From an uncultured Pelagibacteraceae bacterium (GTDB lineage: Bacteria > Pseudomonadota > Alphaproteobacteria > Pelagibacterales > Pelagibacteraceae): a stretch of 55,000 bases of DNA. The stretch is taken from the NCBI GenBank assembly GCA_902634775.1, contig CACPLG010000005.1, positions 1 to 55,000 on the forward strand, read 5' to 3'. Position 1 is the stretch's first letter. Each line of letters starts with the position of its first letter. The notes beneath the pieces were generated by a model that was given only the letters and a program-made list of their open reading frames with translations, made no database searches and had not been told where the DNA came from. Of this stretch, positions 34,698 to 43,887 are shown piece by piece. Position numbers and translations under genes: made by a program.

Positions 34698-34976
34698 TTA
34701 ATTATTTTTTAAAGTTTTATAATTATTACTAACTTGGTTTTTGTATTTTTTAAAATAGTTAAAATTTTTAAGATTATCATTTTTAATATATGAGAGCCCT
34801 TTTTTTAAAGAATTAACTTTTTTAATATCATTATCAATTCCAAAAACTCTTATATTTGCTTTTATAAATCGAGCACAAATCGGCAAACCGACATATCCTA
34901 ATCCAATAATTCCAACAGAAAAATTTCTTTTTATTATTTTTTTTTTAAGTTTATTGATCTCTTCTTTTTCTTTCAT
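34698..34976 (-). pseudogene. N-terminal remnant of a UDP-sugar 6-dehydrogenase (WbpA-like)
   Basis: The 92-residue frame starts KEKEEINKLKKKIIKRNFSVGIIGLGYVGLPICARFIKANIRVFGIDNDIKKVNSLKKGLSYI. This is the NAD-binding start of UDP-N-acetylglucosamine/UDP-glucose dehydrogenases, including the LGYVGLP signature. After about residue 70 the match fades and the frame stops, where the whole enzyme would run to more than 400 residues. The catalytic cysteine part is missing. It lies at the end of the 40858-to-34698 minus-strand gene run. Confidence 0.85.
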
Positions 34977-35000
34977 TACAATGTTGATTTACCTCTGTTA

Positions 35001-35690
35001 TTATTCTCCGCCCGTAATATTTAAAACTTCATTTGTAATAAAATTATTCTCAGTAATTAAATAGAAAATATATTTTGCTATATCTTTAGCTGAGGCCATT
35101 TTTTTTGTAGGAATTAACTTTACTCTTTTGGAAAGAGACTTATTCTTAATTTTTTGATGAAATTTTGTGTCTGTTACTCCAATTCTGACTGTATTGTAAA
35201 AAACATTGTTTGATGACATTTTTTTAATTTCAGAGGGCATAAATTCATTCAAGTATTTACTAATAGAATAAGAGAAAGTATTAGCACCTCCACCAAACTT
35301 TGTACCAATACTTGAAGTATTGATTATTCTACCATATTTTTTTTTCGACATATTTTTAAGTGAGTTTCGAATAATCATAAATGGAATTAGACTATTTATC
35401 AAAATCGTTTTTTGAACTTCTTTAAGGTCAAAATTTGAAAAACTTTGATTGCTTACATAACCGACTAGATTAATAATTACATCATAATTATTATCAAAAA
35501 TTTTATTTAAATTTTTTTTATTTACTAAATTCAAATCTTTTTTGATTAGCTTAATATTTGTATGTTTAGAGCTCTTTAAAAATTTTTTATTATAATGAAC
35601 GTGAATAATAAAATTACCATCCTCAATAACATTGTTTAATAATTGAATTCCTATATCTGAATTCCCACCGAGGATTAATAACTTTTTCAT
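35001..35690 (-). CDS. Short-chain dehydrogenase/reductase
   Basis: An NAD(P)-dependent oxidoreductase probably acting on a sugar or sugar-derived intermediate. The 229-residue protein has the GGNSDIGIQLL cofactor loop, NLVGYVSNQ, the catalytic serine in IINTSSIGTKFGG and the YSISK pair (YxxxK). It begins exactly where the radical SAM gene ends (stop codon directly followed by ATG), so the two are translationally linked. Confidence 0.9.
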   Translation of the reverse strand: MKKLLILGGNSDIGIQLLNNVIEDGNFIIHVHYNKKFLKSSKHTNIKLIKKDLNLVNKKNLNKIFDNNYDVIINLVGYVSNQSFSNFDLKEVQKTILINSLIPFMIIRNSLKNMSKKKYGRIINTSSIGTKFGGGANTFSYSISKYLNEFMPSEIKKMSSNNVFYNTVRIGVTDTKFHQKIKNKSLSKRVKLIPTKKMASAKDIAKYIFYLITENNFITNEVLNITGGE

Positions 35691-36569
35691 TTATTTAAAA
35701 TATTGTGCACTTTTTTCACCCATTAAAGTACCGTCAACATCACAGACATTACATGGAGAAAAATTTCTGTTTCTATTTGTTAAAATTTTTCTTATTTTAA
35801 TTGATTTATCTTTAAACCAAATGTCTAAAAGTTTCTCTTTTTTTAAGTTTCCTAAAATAATTTTTTTTCCCCAATCATGCGGGCACATTAAAACATCTCC
35901 TAAATAATCGAAAAATAAAGTGTATGAAGGTATGTAGCATGGATTGTCTAATGGACTTGGGGTTTTGGGAATTTGATATTCGGCATTTTCCATCATACCA
36001 GCTCTGTTGCTTAATGTGATACCAAAATCTTGATCCTCAGGTAAACTTCTATCTCTAACAATATATTGATCCTGTTTCAGTTTTAGTTCATCAATCATTT
36101 TTTGAAACTTAATAACATCTTCTTTCCCATCGTAAACACTTATTAGAATTTTGTCTAAACCACTTTCAAATAGTCTTTTTAATCTATTGATATTCAAAGG
36201 GTCACCGTTTGTTACAATTTCAATTCTGCTATTAGGGCAAAATTTTTTGAAAGTGTGTATATGGTCAAAAATTTTTTTGTCGAGCATTGGTTCGACAAAA
36301 CCACTAAATCTAATCACTCCCCTATAATTTAAATCAGAAAGTTCATTTGCAATTTTACTAACTAAATCTTTTGAAATAAATTCTTTTATATCTTCAAAAC
36401 CATCAGCACTTCTCGGACAAAAACTACATTTTCTATTACAGGTACCTGACTCACTTATTTCTATTTCTGTTGGTAAAGGGAGTTCTTTATTTTTATAGCT
36501 AAAAAGCTGCATTCTCTCAGTGACTGTTTGATTTTTAAATTTAATATTACTGTCTAGAAATTTTTTCAT
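35691..36569 (-). CDS. Radical SAM/SPASM protein
   Basis: The 292-residue protein has Cys44, Cys48 and Cys51 in CNRKCSFC for the 4Fe-4S cluster that binds S-adenosylmethionine, then VIRFSGFVEPMLDKKIFDHI and RIEIVTNGDPLN as the barrel strands. C-terminal cysteines (NPCYIPSYTLFFDYLGDVLMCPHDWG and FSPCNVCD) suggest an auxiliary cluster. It is different from the radical SAM protein at 31927. It abuts both neighbours without a gap, in a run with an SDR and a glycosyltransferase-like protein; substrate unknown. Confidence 0.88.
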   Translation of the reverse strand: MKKFLDSNIKFKNQTVTERMQLFSYKNKELPLPTEIEISESGTCNRKCSFCPRSADGFEDIKEFISKDLVSKIANELSDLNYRGVIRFSGFVEPMLDKKIFDHIHTFKKFCPNSRIEIVTNGDPLNINRLKRLFESGLDKILISVYDGKEDVIKFQKMIDELKLKQDQYIVRDRSLPEDQDFGITLSNRAGMMENAEYQIPKTPSPLDNPCYIPSYTLFFDYLGDVLMCPHDWGKKIILGNLKKEKLLDIWFKDKSIKIRKILTNRNRNFSPCNVCDVDGTLMGEKSAQYFK

Positions 36570-38138
36570 TTAGTTTTTTACAAAGTTAATATTTTTATTT
36601 TTGTTTAAGTAGGTTGAAATATAATTCTGCTTATAGTCAAAATCAATAACAGAAAAATTGCGCTTTAAACTTAAAAATTCAAAAGGTAATGAAGAATTTT
36701 GAGATACAATTACTTTTGAAAAAGACTTATGTTCAAAATTTTCAATTTCTTTAACTTTTTCATCAGAAACAAAATTAAATTTATTCTTTGGATGATGTTT
36801 AAAATAAAAAATTCTTTTGTAATTTGGAGTTACGCTATTTTTAGCATAAAAATATAAATCTCTAACATCATGAAGTCCAGATAAAATTAAAATACTGTTT
36901 GATTTTTTCTTTATTTTAATACCATTTATAAAACTAAGATTCTTTCTTTCTTTTTTGAATTTTATGATTGAAGTTTTTATGTTTTTATATTTTAATTTAT
37001 AATCTTTAAGACAATACCTATTAAGACAATAAATATCGTGTGGAGTATATTTTTTTTTAAATTTTAAAGATTTGATTAAATCAAACCACATCAAATTATT
37101 AGAAAATAATCCGTGCTGATAACCTGATATTTTTATTTTACTTGAAAATTCTTTTATAGATCTAATCAAATAATGGCCAAAACTATATTCAAATAAATAA
37201 AGTTTGAAATTAGAAACCTTGTTTTTTTTTAAAAATCTTGGAATTGCCTTAGAATAGATTTCAAGCTTTGATCTATTAACATAGCTACTTATATAAATGC
37301 TATTTAATTCGTCATTAAAGTCTAAACCTTCAATATCAATTTTTATTTTTTTTAATTTTTTCAATTTAAAAATATAGGATATTCGTTTTAATAATAGTAA
37401 TAAAATATCTGAGATCTCAATATACTGTTCTATGTTTATAATATTTTTATCATTTGTTACTTTAGCAAAATGAAATAATTTTCTGAGATTGAAGTTTAAG
37501 TGAGTTTCATCACTAATAAGGAAATTGCAAATATTTTTCTCTTTTTCAAAAAAATTTTTTTTACCATATAAATATTTATTTGGGTAAAGTGATAAATAAA
37601 AAGTATTTTTTTTTCCCTCATTTTTTTGATTTAATCTTAAAAATTTACAGTAAAAAGTTATAACTATACTTTTAAGTAAAAATTTAATAATTTTTAAATT
37701 TGGAAGACTAAGTTTTAAAGATTTTTTAGAAAGGTCCTTTTTTTCAATATTTGCAACTAAATTGTCAAAAATTTTTAATGTTAATTTATTATCAGAAATT
37801 ATTTTCATTTTTTTAAATCCTTTTTTCAAAATTAGTTTTTTTATAATTAAGCAATTTAACATTCGATCTGGAAATTCGTATTTGTCATTTCTTAAATTAA
37901 AAATTTCCATTTCTGAAAAAAAAAGTTGATTTTTTTTATTACATAATACAAATTTTTTGAATTCTTTAATCAAATTAGAATAAATTTTTTTTCTTAAATT
38001 CACAAAATTTTTTAATTTTATTTGTCTACAATTTTTTAGATTGATATTACCCTTATTGAGATAAATATATTCTTTATTTTTTTCAATTAAACTAAAATTT
38101 GTACTTAAATCTATTAATAATAAAGTATCTTTTTCCAT
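36570..38138 (-). CDS. Putative surface carbohydrate biosynthesis protein (GT-B-like)
   Basis: I recognise this only loosely. The 522-residue protein is very Lys/Asn/Ile-rich, with no signal peptide. The central ISGYQHGLFSNNLMWFDL and later LILSGLHDVRDLYFYAK, IFYFKHHPKNKFNF and VIVSQNSSLPFEFL look like the two halves of a GT-B enzyme of the capsule/sialyl transferase kind: a QHG acceptor loop, an HHPK donor-phosphate loop and an S-S donor loop. This resembles bacterial surface carbohydrate biosynthesis proteins near sialic or legionaminic acid genes. It lies between the epimerase and radical SAM genes with 1 and 0 bp gaps. Confidence 0.55.
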   Translation of the reverse strand: MEKDTLLLIDLSTNFSLIEKNKEYIYLNKGNINLKNCRQIKLKNFVNLRKKIYSNLIKEFKKFVLCNKKNQLFFSEMEIFNLRNDKYEFPDRMLNCLIIKKLILKKGFKKMKIISDNKLTLKIFDNLVANIEKKDLSKKSLKLSLPNLKIIKFLLKSIVITFYCKFLRLNQKNEGKKNTFYLSLYPNKYLYGKKNFFEKEKNICNFLISDETHLNFNLRKLFHFAKVTNDKNIINIEQYIEISDILLLLLKRISYIFKLKKLKKIKIDIEGLDFNDELNSIYISSYVNRSKLEIYSKAIPRFLKKNKVSNFKLYLFEYSFGHYLIRSIKEFSSKIKISGYQHGLFSNNLMWFDLIKSLKFKKKYTPHDIYCLNRYCLKDYKLKYKNIKTSIIKFKKERKNLSFINGIKIKKKSNSILILSGLHDVRDLYFYAKNSVTPNYKRIFYFKHHPKNKFNFVSDEKVKEIENFEHKSFSKVIVSQNSSLPFEFLSLKRNFSVIDFDYKQNYISTYLNKNKNINFVKN

Positions 38139-38139
38139 T

Positions 38140-39114
38140 TTATTTTATGTTGGAGATATACCACTTGATAAATTTTTTAACTCCATGATTAACACTTGTT
38201 TTTGGGTTATAGTTGTAATATCTTTTTATTAGTCTGGTGTCAGAATGTGTTTTAAAGACATCCCCTTTCTGTAATGGTAAAAACTTTTTTCGTGCCTTTT
38301 TTTTTAAATTTTTTTCAATTAACTGAATATATTTTAACAATTTAATTTTTTTTCCATTTCCTATGTTAAATATTTGAGAACCAAATTTTTTTTTTTTACT
38401 AAAAACAATCTTAATAATTCCATCTACGATATCATCTACATAAGTAAAATCCCTCTCATGTTTACCTTTATTAAATACCTCAATAGGTTTGCCTTTAATA
38501 ATATTTTTTGTGAATTTAAAGAGCGCCATATCTGGGCGTCCCCATGGACCATAAACAGTAAAAAACCTTAAACCTACCGTATCCATTTTATAAAGGTAAC
38601 TATAAGATGTTGCCATTAATTCATTTGATTTTTTTGTTGCAGCATATAATTGTATTGGATTATCTGTATTAAAATTTTCCTTTAAAGGAAATTTTTTCTG
38701 CAAACCATAAATACTACTCGTGCTAGCATAAACAAATTTTTTTACTCTATAATTTTTTGATATTTCCAATATGTTAAAAAAACCATTAATATTGTTATCT
38801 ATATATGATCTTGGATTTTTTAAAGAGTAGCGTACACCTGCTTGAGCAGCCAAGTGAATTACTTTATATATTTTATGTTTTTTAAATACTGTTTCTAAAT
38901 TTTTATAATTTTTTATATCGATTTTTTTAAAAATATAATTTTTATTTTTTTTTAAAATATAGTTCCTTTTTTTTTTTAACTTAACATCATAATAGTTATT
39001 TAGATTATCAATACCTATTACCTTAAAGCCTTTAGATAAAATTTTATTCGAAAGGTGAAAACCAATGAATCCTGCAGAGCCAGTAACCAAATATATTTTT
39101 TTATCCATTTCCAA
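38140..39114 (-). CDS. UDP-glucuronate 4-epimerase-like NAD-dependent epimerase
   Basis: Inverts C4 of a UDP-sugar, most likely UDP-glucuronate to UDP-galacturonate. The 324-residue extended SDR has YLVTGSAGFIGFHLSNKIL, then IDNLNNYYDVKLKKKR which marks the glucuronate epimerase subfamily, HLAAQAGVRYSLKNP, FVYASTSSIYG, the catalytic YAATK, and GLRFFTVYGPWGRPDMALFKFTKNI. It overlaps the preceding gene by 14 bp. The dehydrogenase that would feed it is only a remnant at 34698, so its substrate must come from elsewhere in the genome. Confidence 0.88.
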   Translation of the reverse strand: MEMDKKIYLVTGSAGFIGFHLSNKILSKGFKVIGIDNLNNYYDVKLKKKRNYILKKNKNYIFKKIDIKNYKNLETVFKKHKIYKVIHLAAQAGVRYSLKNPRSYIDNNINGFFNILEISKNYRVKKFVYASTSSIYGLQKKFPLKENFNTDNPIQLYAATKKSNELMATSYSYLYKMDTVGLRFFTVYGPWGRPDMALFKFTKNIIKGKPIEVFNKGKHERDFTYVDDIVDGIIKIVFSKKKKFGSQIFNIGNGKKIKLLKYIQLIEKNLKKKARKKFLPLQKGDVFKTHSDTRLIKRYYNYNPKTSVNHGVKKFIKWYISNIK

Positions 39115-40858
39115 TTATTCTTGTTAAATCATTAAACTTATTTTTATTCAAAATACAATAATCTGCCTTATAATTGCTGATTAAATTCTGTATTTTCTTT
39201 TGATTCCACCATTTATTCAGCTCATCATCTTTGTTCAACTTCTTAAGGATTTTACAAAGACTTTTTGGATTTGTGTGAAGAATTCCTAATTTCTTAAATT
39301 CTAATAAATATTTTTTAGATTTTTTATCCAATAAATTTAAATCATGTGAAAGATAAATTAGAGTAGGTTTATTAATGGCAATTGTTTCTAAGTGTCCAGA
39401 AGAACAAGTGGTTTGGATTACTAATTTTGCTGAATTCATTTCTTTTGTCATTTTTTTTGATTCATCAATAAATTTTAAGTTTGGATTAACATTTAAAAAA
39501 TGCTCTTCTTCATTCCAAAAAGATTTGTCAGGACGTAATTTGATGTATAAATTTTCAAATAATTTATCATCCTTAATTAACAAAAAAAAATTCTCTAAAC
39601 TTTTTAAATAATTTTGACTTTCGAGAAAACCACTATCTATCTTGATTTCCCTGCCATACCCTTTTCGCATTCTAACTACTAATATGATCTTACGGCCAAT
39701 TTTTTTGTCATCTTTTATATTTTTAACAACGCCAAAAGGTGTAATTTTTTTATTTCTACTGTGACCCCAAGATAAATATTTGTCTGAAATTCGTGGCTCA
39801 AAAATTGAGAGAAAATGAGATTTATGTTGAAAGTAACTTCCCCCATGTTGAGCCAAAATCAAAGTTGTTCCATTTTCAACATTTTTGGCAATGTATCTAT
39901 CCATTATGGTGCTTCTTAAAATCCCAAGACAAGTAAATATTTTTCTTGGTTTTTTTGGAAATGGAATTTTTTCAACTAAATCATCTATATATTTATAATT
40001 TTCTAAAAACGAAGTGGGTAAATTGATTAAAATTTCTTTACTTAAAAATCTCTCTAATTTTGAACTTTTTGATCTTAATTGCTGAAGTTTTTTTCTTCGG
40101 AATTTAAATAATTTTTCTTTTCTGAACAAAACATTTGGTCTCAAACTCTTATAATATAAAAGTGATTTATTTATTAATATGTTAAGCCAAATCTCTTGAA
40201 TATTACTCATATAAGTTGAAAATATCAAAGTTTTTCTGTCCTGGGAAAAAAAGTTTAAAACTTTTTGTATTAAAAGTAATATGTTGTTTTTAATACTGTT
40301 AAGCTTTAAATTTTTATAAATCTTGTTCCTTTCGTAATTATTTTTAATTTTTCCGCTTTTTTTTATTTTAATTCTTTTTGAGAAATTGGTTTCAATTATT
40401 TTTGAAAAAAAATGATGATTCCAAAAATGGCTTATTGATAGTCTTGTGTAATCCTCAATTCCATGTGGGACTAAATCATATTCATCAACATCTTTTTTTA
40501 AAAAAAAATATTTTTTTTTTTTCAAAGAATTTAATAAATTCCACTTAAAGGAAATTGATGATATAAACCAATATAACCACATACCAATCATTATCTCCCA
40601 GTACCTTTGGGAAAATTTTTTTCCATGATACCTATTTAGAAAATAAGTTAATTCTTTCAAAAAATGGTTATAAAATTTTAGATTTTTTTTTATATCTTTG
40701 ATTTTGTTTTTATGACTCTTCCAGGGCTCATGAAAAATTATATCTTTGGAGTAATGAAAATTTTCATTAAAAAAATCTGGTATTTCTAAATATTTTTTTG
40801 ATTTAATTTTTTTAAAATCGTCGATTTGCAAAAAGTCGGTTATCAGATAATCTCTCAT
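39101..40858 (-). CDS. LIC12162 family putative transferase
   Basis: The 585-residue protein resembles the LIC12162 (TIGR04331) family, linked to nonulosonic acid or O-antigen loci. Evidence: the opening RDYLITDFLQ, IIFHEPWKSHKNK, GKKFSQRYWEIMIGMWLYWFISS, the loop GTTLILAQHGGSYFQHKSHF, and LVIQTTCSSGHLETIAINKPTLIYL in the donor half. A GT-B-like transferase is expected, but donor and acceptor are unknown. It is the first gene of the minus-strand run that continues to 34698; 132 bp of AT-rich DNA separates it from the divergent PhyH gene. Confidence 0.75.
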   Translation of the reverse strand: MRDYLITDFLQIDDFKKIKSKKYLEIPDFFNENFHYSKDIIFHEPWKSHKNKIKDIKKNLKFYNHFLKELTYFLNRYHGKKFSQRYWEIMIGMWLYWFISSISFKWNLLNSLKKKKYFFLKKDVDEYDLVPHGIEDYTRLSISHFWNHHFFSKIIETNFSKRIKIKKSGKIKNNYERNKIYKNLKLNSIKNNILLLIQKVLNFFSQDRKTLIFSTYMSNIQEIWLNILINKSLLYYKSLRPNVLFRKEKLFKFRRKKLQQLRSKSSKLERFLSKEILINLPTSFLENYKYIDDLVEKIPFPKKPRKIFTCLGILRSTIMDRYIAKNVENGTTLILAQHGGSYFQHKSHFLSIFEPRISDKYLSWGHSRNKKITPFGVVKNIKDDKKIGRKIILVVRMRKGYGREIKIDSGFLESQNYLKSLENFFLLIKDDKLFENLYIKLRPDKSFWNEEEHFLNVNPNLKFIDESKKMTKEMNSAKLVIQTTCSSGHLETIAINKPTLIYLSHDLNLLDKKSKKYLLEFKKLGILHTNPKSLCKILKKLNKDDELNKWWNQKKIQNLISNYKADYCILNKNKFNDLTRIIGNG

Positions 40859-40990
40859 ATCGAATTTAGTCAGTAAATCTTTTAAAAGAAGAATTATTTA
40901 TTTTGTCTTTTTTTTGCACAGTAAAATTAAGTTTTAATTGCTATTTATAATAATTGACATTTAATTGTTTTATAATATTTAATCTTACTA

Positions 40991-41740
40991 GTGAACAAAT
41001 TCAACAAAAATAAATCCCATTTTAATAAGTATGGTTACTGCATTATTAATTCTTTCTTTAGTCGCAAAGAAATTAACAATTTAGATAAAAAAGTAAAAAA
41101 ATTTATTGAAAAAAAATCAAATAAACTAAAAGGTAAAAATATCAATTTTACCAAAAATAAATCAGTAAACACTATGCACGACGTAAATAAATTTGAGAGT
41201 TTCTTTAAGAAGTTTGCATTAAGAAAAAAAAATTTAGATTTAGCAAGTTTTTTTTTGGATTCTAAACCAGAATTCAGGAAATGTGAAATTTTTGCAAAAC
41301 CTGCAAAAACTGGATTACCAGCTCCATTGCATCAAGATAATTTTCTTTGGGCTATTAAAAATAACAATGGAATTACTTTTTGGATAGCGCTTGATAAAAG
41401 TAATAAAAACAATGGAGGGCTTTATTATATAAAATCGAGCCATAAACTAGGATTACTAAAACATGAGAATTCTTTCATGCCTGGCACTTCTCAAAAGATT
41501 TCAAAAAAATTAGTTAAAAAAATAAGATTGTCAGATGTAATTACTCCTAACTTAAAACCCGGTGACATGCTAATTCATCACTGCTTAACAGTTCATGGAA
41601 GTAACGCGAATAAATCTTTAAAACCTAGACGCGGTTTTACTATTCAATATAAAGATAAAAAATCTGTATATAATAAGAAATTACTTAAAAGCTATAAGAT
41701 AAATTTAATAAAACAGCTTAAAGCTAGAAATCAAATTTAA
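40991..41740 (+). CDS. Phytanoyl-CoA dioxygenase (PhyH) family protein
   Basis: Fe(II)/2-oxoglutarate-dependent oxygenase. The 249-residue protein has the iron ligands in HQDNF (HxD) and VHGSNANKS (distal His), NGITFWIALDKSNKNNGGLYYIKSSHKLG between them, and an arginine in KPRRGFTIQY for 2-oxoglutarate. The start is GTG (GTGAACAAATTC), placing KYGYCIINSFFSRKEI in the usual N-terminal position. The methyltransferase gene follows 20 bp on. In a glycan cluster it could hydroxylate a sugar, lipid or amino acid substituent; the substrate is unknown. Confidence 0.88.
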   Translation: MNKFNKNKSHFNKYGYCIINSFFSRKEINNLDKKVKKFIEKKSNKLKGKNINFTKNKSVNTMHDVNKFESFFKKFALRKKNLDLASFFLDSKPEFRKCEIFAKPAKTGLPAPLHQDNFLWAIKNNNGITFWIALDKSNKNNGGLYYIKSSHKLGLLKHENSFMPGTSQKISKKLVKKIRLSDVITPNLKPGDMLIHHCLTVHGSNANKSLKPRRGFTIQYKDKKSVYNKKLLKSYKINLIKQLKARNQI

Positions 41741-41760
41741 TTTAAAAAAATTGTATTTTT

Positions 41761-42747
41761 ATGAAAGAAAATTTTAAACTCATCCCCTATCTAGATTATT
41801 TCAAAATTGATCCATTAAAATTTAGGGGAAGAGGTTTTTTTAAAAAAGTAGAAGATGATAAAAAAAAGTATTTAAAAAAATTTTCTTATTTAATTAATAA
41901 AAAAAAAATGGCTTGCCCTTTGTGCAAAAGTAAAAAAACCAAAATATTTTTAAAGGTAACAAAAAGATATTTGATACTTGCCTGTAGAAACTGTGAATTA
42001 AAATTCCCTAATGTCGATTTTGTATCTAATAAGAAATATGCAGACATTATCTATGAGAAATACTCTCAATTAAATATAAGAAATAATATCCAGAGAACAA
42101 GCAAATATAGGTTAAAAATGATGGAAGAAAGGTTTAATTATTGTATTAAATCTAACTTTAAAAAGACAAAATCAATTAGATTATTAGATTATGGATGTGG
42201 AAATGGTCTTTTTTTGGATTACTTAAAAAAGAAAGGTATTTCTGGAACAGGAATTGAGATTGATGAGGCCAATAGCCAAAAGTTAATTAATAAAAAAATT
42301 GATTTTTTTAAAGATATTAATGAAGTTGAGTCAAATAAATTTGATATATGCGTAATGTTTGATGTAATTGAACATTTAACAAATCCTATCCAAGATTTAC
42401 TTAAAATAAGAGATAAACTAAAAAAAAAGGGTATCATTGTAATTTACACACCTAATATAAATTCTTTGGCTTTTGAACTAATGGGATCAAGACAAAATCA
42501 GGTTTATCCTTTTATGCACACACTTTTTTTCAACGATAAATCATTCAATTATTTAGCAAAAAAAACAAAACTGAAGATCAAAAAAAGAGGTACATTTGGC
42601 TTAGATTTGATGGATTATTTTTTTATGAGAGAACATTTGGATAAAAAGAAATATTTTGAAAAATTGACTGATTTTATAAATATAACACAGTCTTTGGTGG
42701 ATATAACAGGATTCGGAAATCATTTTAGGATAATTTTTCAAAAATGA
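41761..42747 (+). CDS. Zinc-ribbon class I SAM methyltransferase
   Basis: The 328-residue protein has an N-terminal zinc ribbon (CPLCKSKKTK...CRNCELKFP, about 54-84) and a methyltransferase core with LLDYGCGNGLFLDYLKKKG, GIEIDEANSQKLI, CVMFDVIEHLTNPIQDLLKI and YTPNINSLAFELMG. Similar two-domain enzymes methylate sugars or surface lipids. It ends 3 bp from the convergent aminotransferase gene. The zinc ribbon is of the same kind as in the protein at 53181. Confidence 0.88.
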   Translation: MKENFKLIPYLDYFKIDPLKFRGRGFFKKVEDDKKKYLKKFSYLINKKKMACPLCKSKKTKIFLKVTKRYLILACRNCELKFPNVDFVSNKKYADIIYEKYSQLNIRNNIQRTSKYRLKMMEERFNYCIKSNFKKTKSIRLLDYGCGNGLFLDYLKKKGISGTGIEIDEANSQKLINKKIDFFKDINEVESNKFDICVMFDVIEHLTNPIQDLLKIRDKLKKKGIIVIYTPNINSLAFELMGSRQNQVYPFMHTLFFNDKSFNYLAKKTKLKIKKRGTFGLDLMDYFFMREHLDKKKYFEKLTDFINITQSLVDITGFGNHFRIIFQK

Positions 42748-42750
42748 TTC

Positions 42751-43884
42751 CTAAAAAGAAATAATTTTTTTTGCTGTTTTTGAGTAAATTTGTTTGCTTA
42801 CTTTAATAGAAATTGGAATTGCAATATATTTTTGAATTTTATCTTTTGACTTTCTAATTGAGTTAATTTGTTTTTTTGAAATTGCGTGTCCCCAATAACT
42901 TGCAAAATGCCATTTGATAGCATCGGGAACATTTTTAATACCCATTCCAGATTTTCTTAAAAAATTTACTATTTTTGATCTCTTTTTATTGTCTCGAACT
43001 TCAAACATAAAAGTATCCATCGATGCGATGCTATCTTTTATTTTATAGCGAATTTTAAATTTTTTGCTTAAAGTTTTTAGTAATAAATCATACCTTTTTT
43101 TATTTTCAGATAATATAAAGTTTAATTTTTTTAGTTGCGCAATCCCTACCGCACCTTGTAATTCTGTCATTCTATAATTAAACCCGGGTCTACTAACTGT
43201 GTCCATACCTCTAGAAAATTTAGGATTTAATTCGTGACCATGATCATGATATTGATTGCAATATTCATAAATTTTCTTGTTATTAGTCAAAATACATCCA
43301 CCCTCTCCTGTTGTAATATTTTTTCCGAAATCAAAACTCATTATTCCTACATCTCCAAAGTTTCCTAAAAACTTATTTTTGTATTTTCCACCAATGCTTT
43401 CACAATTATCCTCAACTAATTTTATTTTTTTTTGTTTACAAATTTTTTCAATTCGATTTATATTAGATGAAAATCCTAACATATGAACTGGAATTACAGC
43501 TTTTGTTTTTTTAGTAATCTTTTTTAGTAAATCATCTGGACACATATTCAACGTCTCATCAATATTGCTAATTATTGGAATAGCGCCTATATCTACAATT
43601 GCTTCAACAGTAGCAATAAAGTTAAAAGCTTGAGTAATTACCTCATCACCTGGTTTAACACCGCATGCTTTTAGAGCTATTTTAATAGCAGCTGTACCTG
43701 AAGTCACACATAACACATATTTTGATTTAAAATATTTTTTTAAATTTTTTTCAAAATTCCTTACTCTAAAGATATTTTTTCTTCTTTTATCAAAACCATG
43801 AGCAAACAAAACACCATCGCTTTTTTTAAAAATACCATTAATTTCTTTCAGTTCCTCTTTACCTATTAATTCATTTCCGGGCAT
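42751..43884 (-). CDS. DegT/DnrJ/EryC1 family aminotransferase, KdnA-like
   Basis: PLP-dependent sugar aminotransferase. The 377-residue protein begins MPGNELIGKEELKEINGIF, with HGFDKRRKNIFRVRNFEKNL soon after; this opening recalls KdnA, which makes 8-amino-3,8-dideoxy-octulosonate (Kdo8N). Other marks: VTSGTAAIKIALKACGV, AFNFIATVEAI, PVHMLGFSSN, VEDNCESIGG and SFDFGKNITTGEGG with the PLP lysine. If the KdnA likeness holds, its product would be an amino-octulosonate rather than a classical nonulosonate precursor. No KdnB-type dehydrogenase is seen nearby. It follows the cytidylyltransferase by 3 bp. Confidence 0.8.
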   Translation of the reverse strand: MPGNELIGKEELKEINGIFKKSDGVLFAHGFDKRRKNIFRVRNFEKNLKKYFKSKYVLCVTSGTAAIKIALKACGVKPGDEVITQAFNFIATVEAIVDIGAIPIISNIDETLNMCPDDLLKKITKKTKAVIPVHMLGFSSNINRIEKICKQKKIKLVEDNCESIGGKYKNKFLGNFGDVGIMSFDFGKNITTGEGGCILTNNKKIYEYCNQYHDHGHELNPKFSRGMDTVSRPGFNYRMTELQGAVGIAQLKKLNFILSENKKRYDLLLKTLSKKFKIRYKIKDSIASMDTFMFEVRDNKKRSKIVNFLRKSGMGIKNVPDAIKWHFASYWGHAISKKQINSIRKSKDKIQKYIAIPISIKVSKQIYSKTAKKIISF

Positions 43885-43887
43885 AAT

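Noticed and set aside
40954..40976. TTGACA and TATAAT before the PhyH gene as a promoter
   Set aside because: The hexamers are only 11 bp apart, too close for a sigma-70 pair; the TATAAT alone may still be used.
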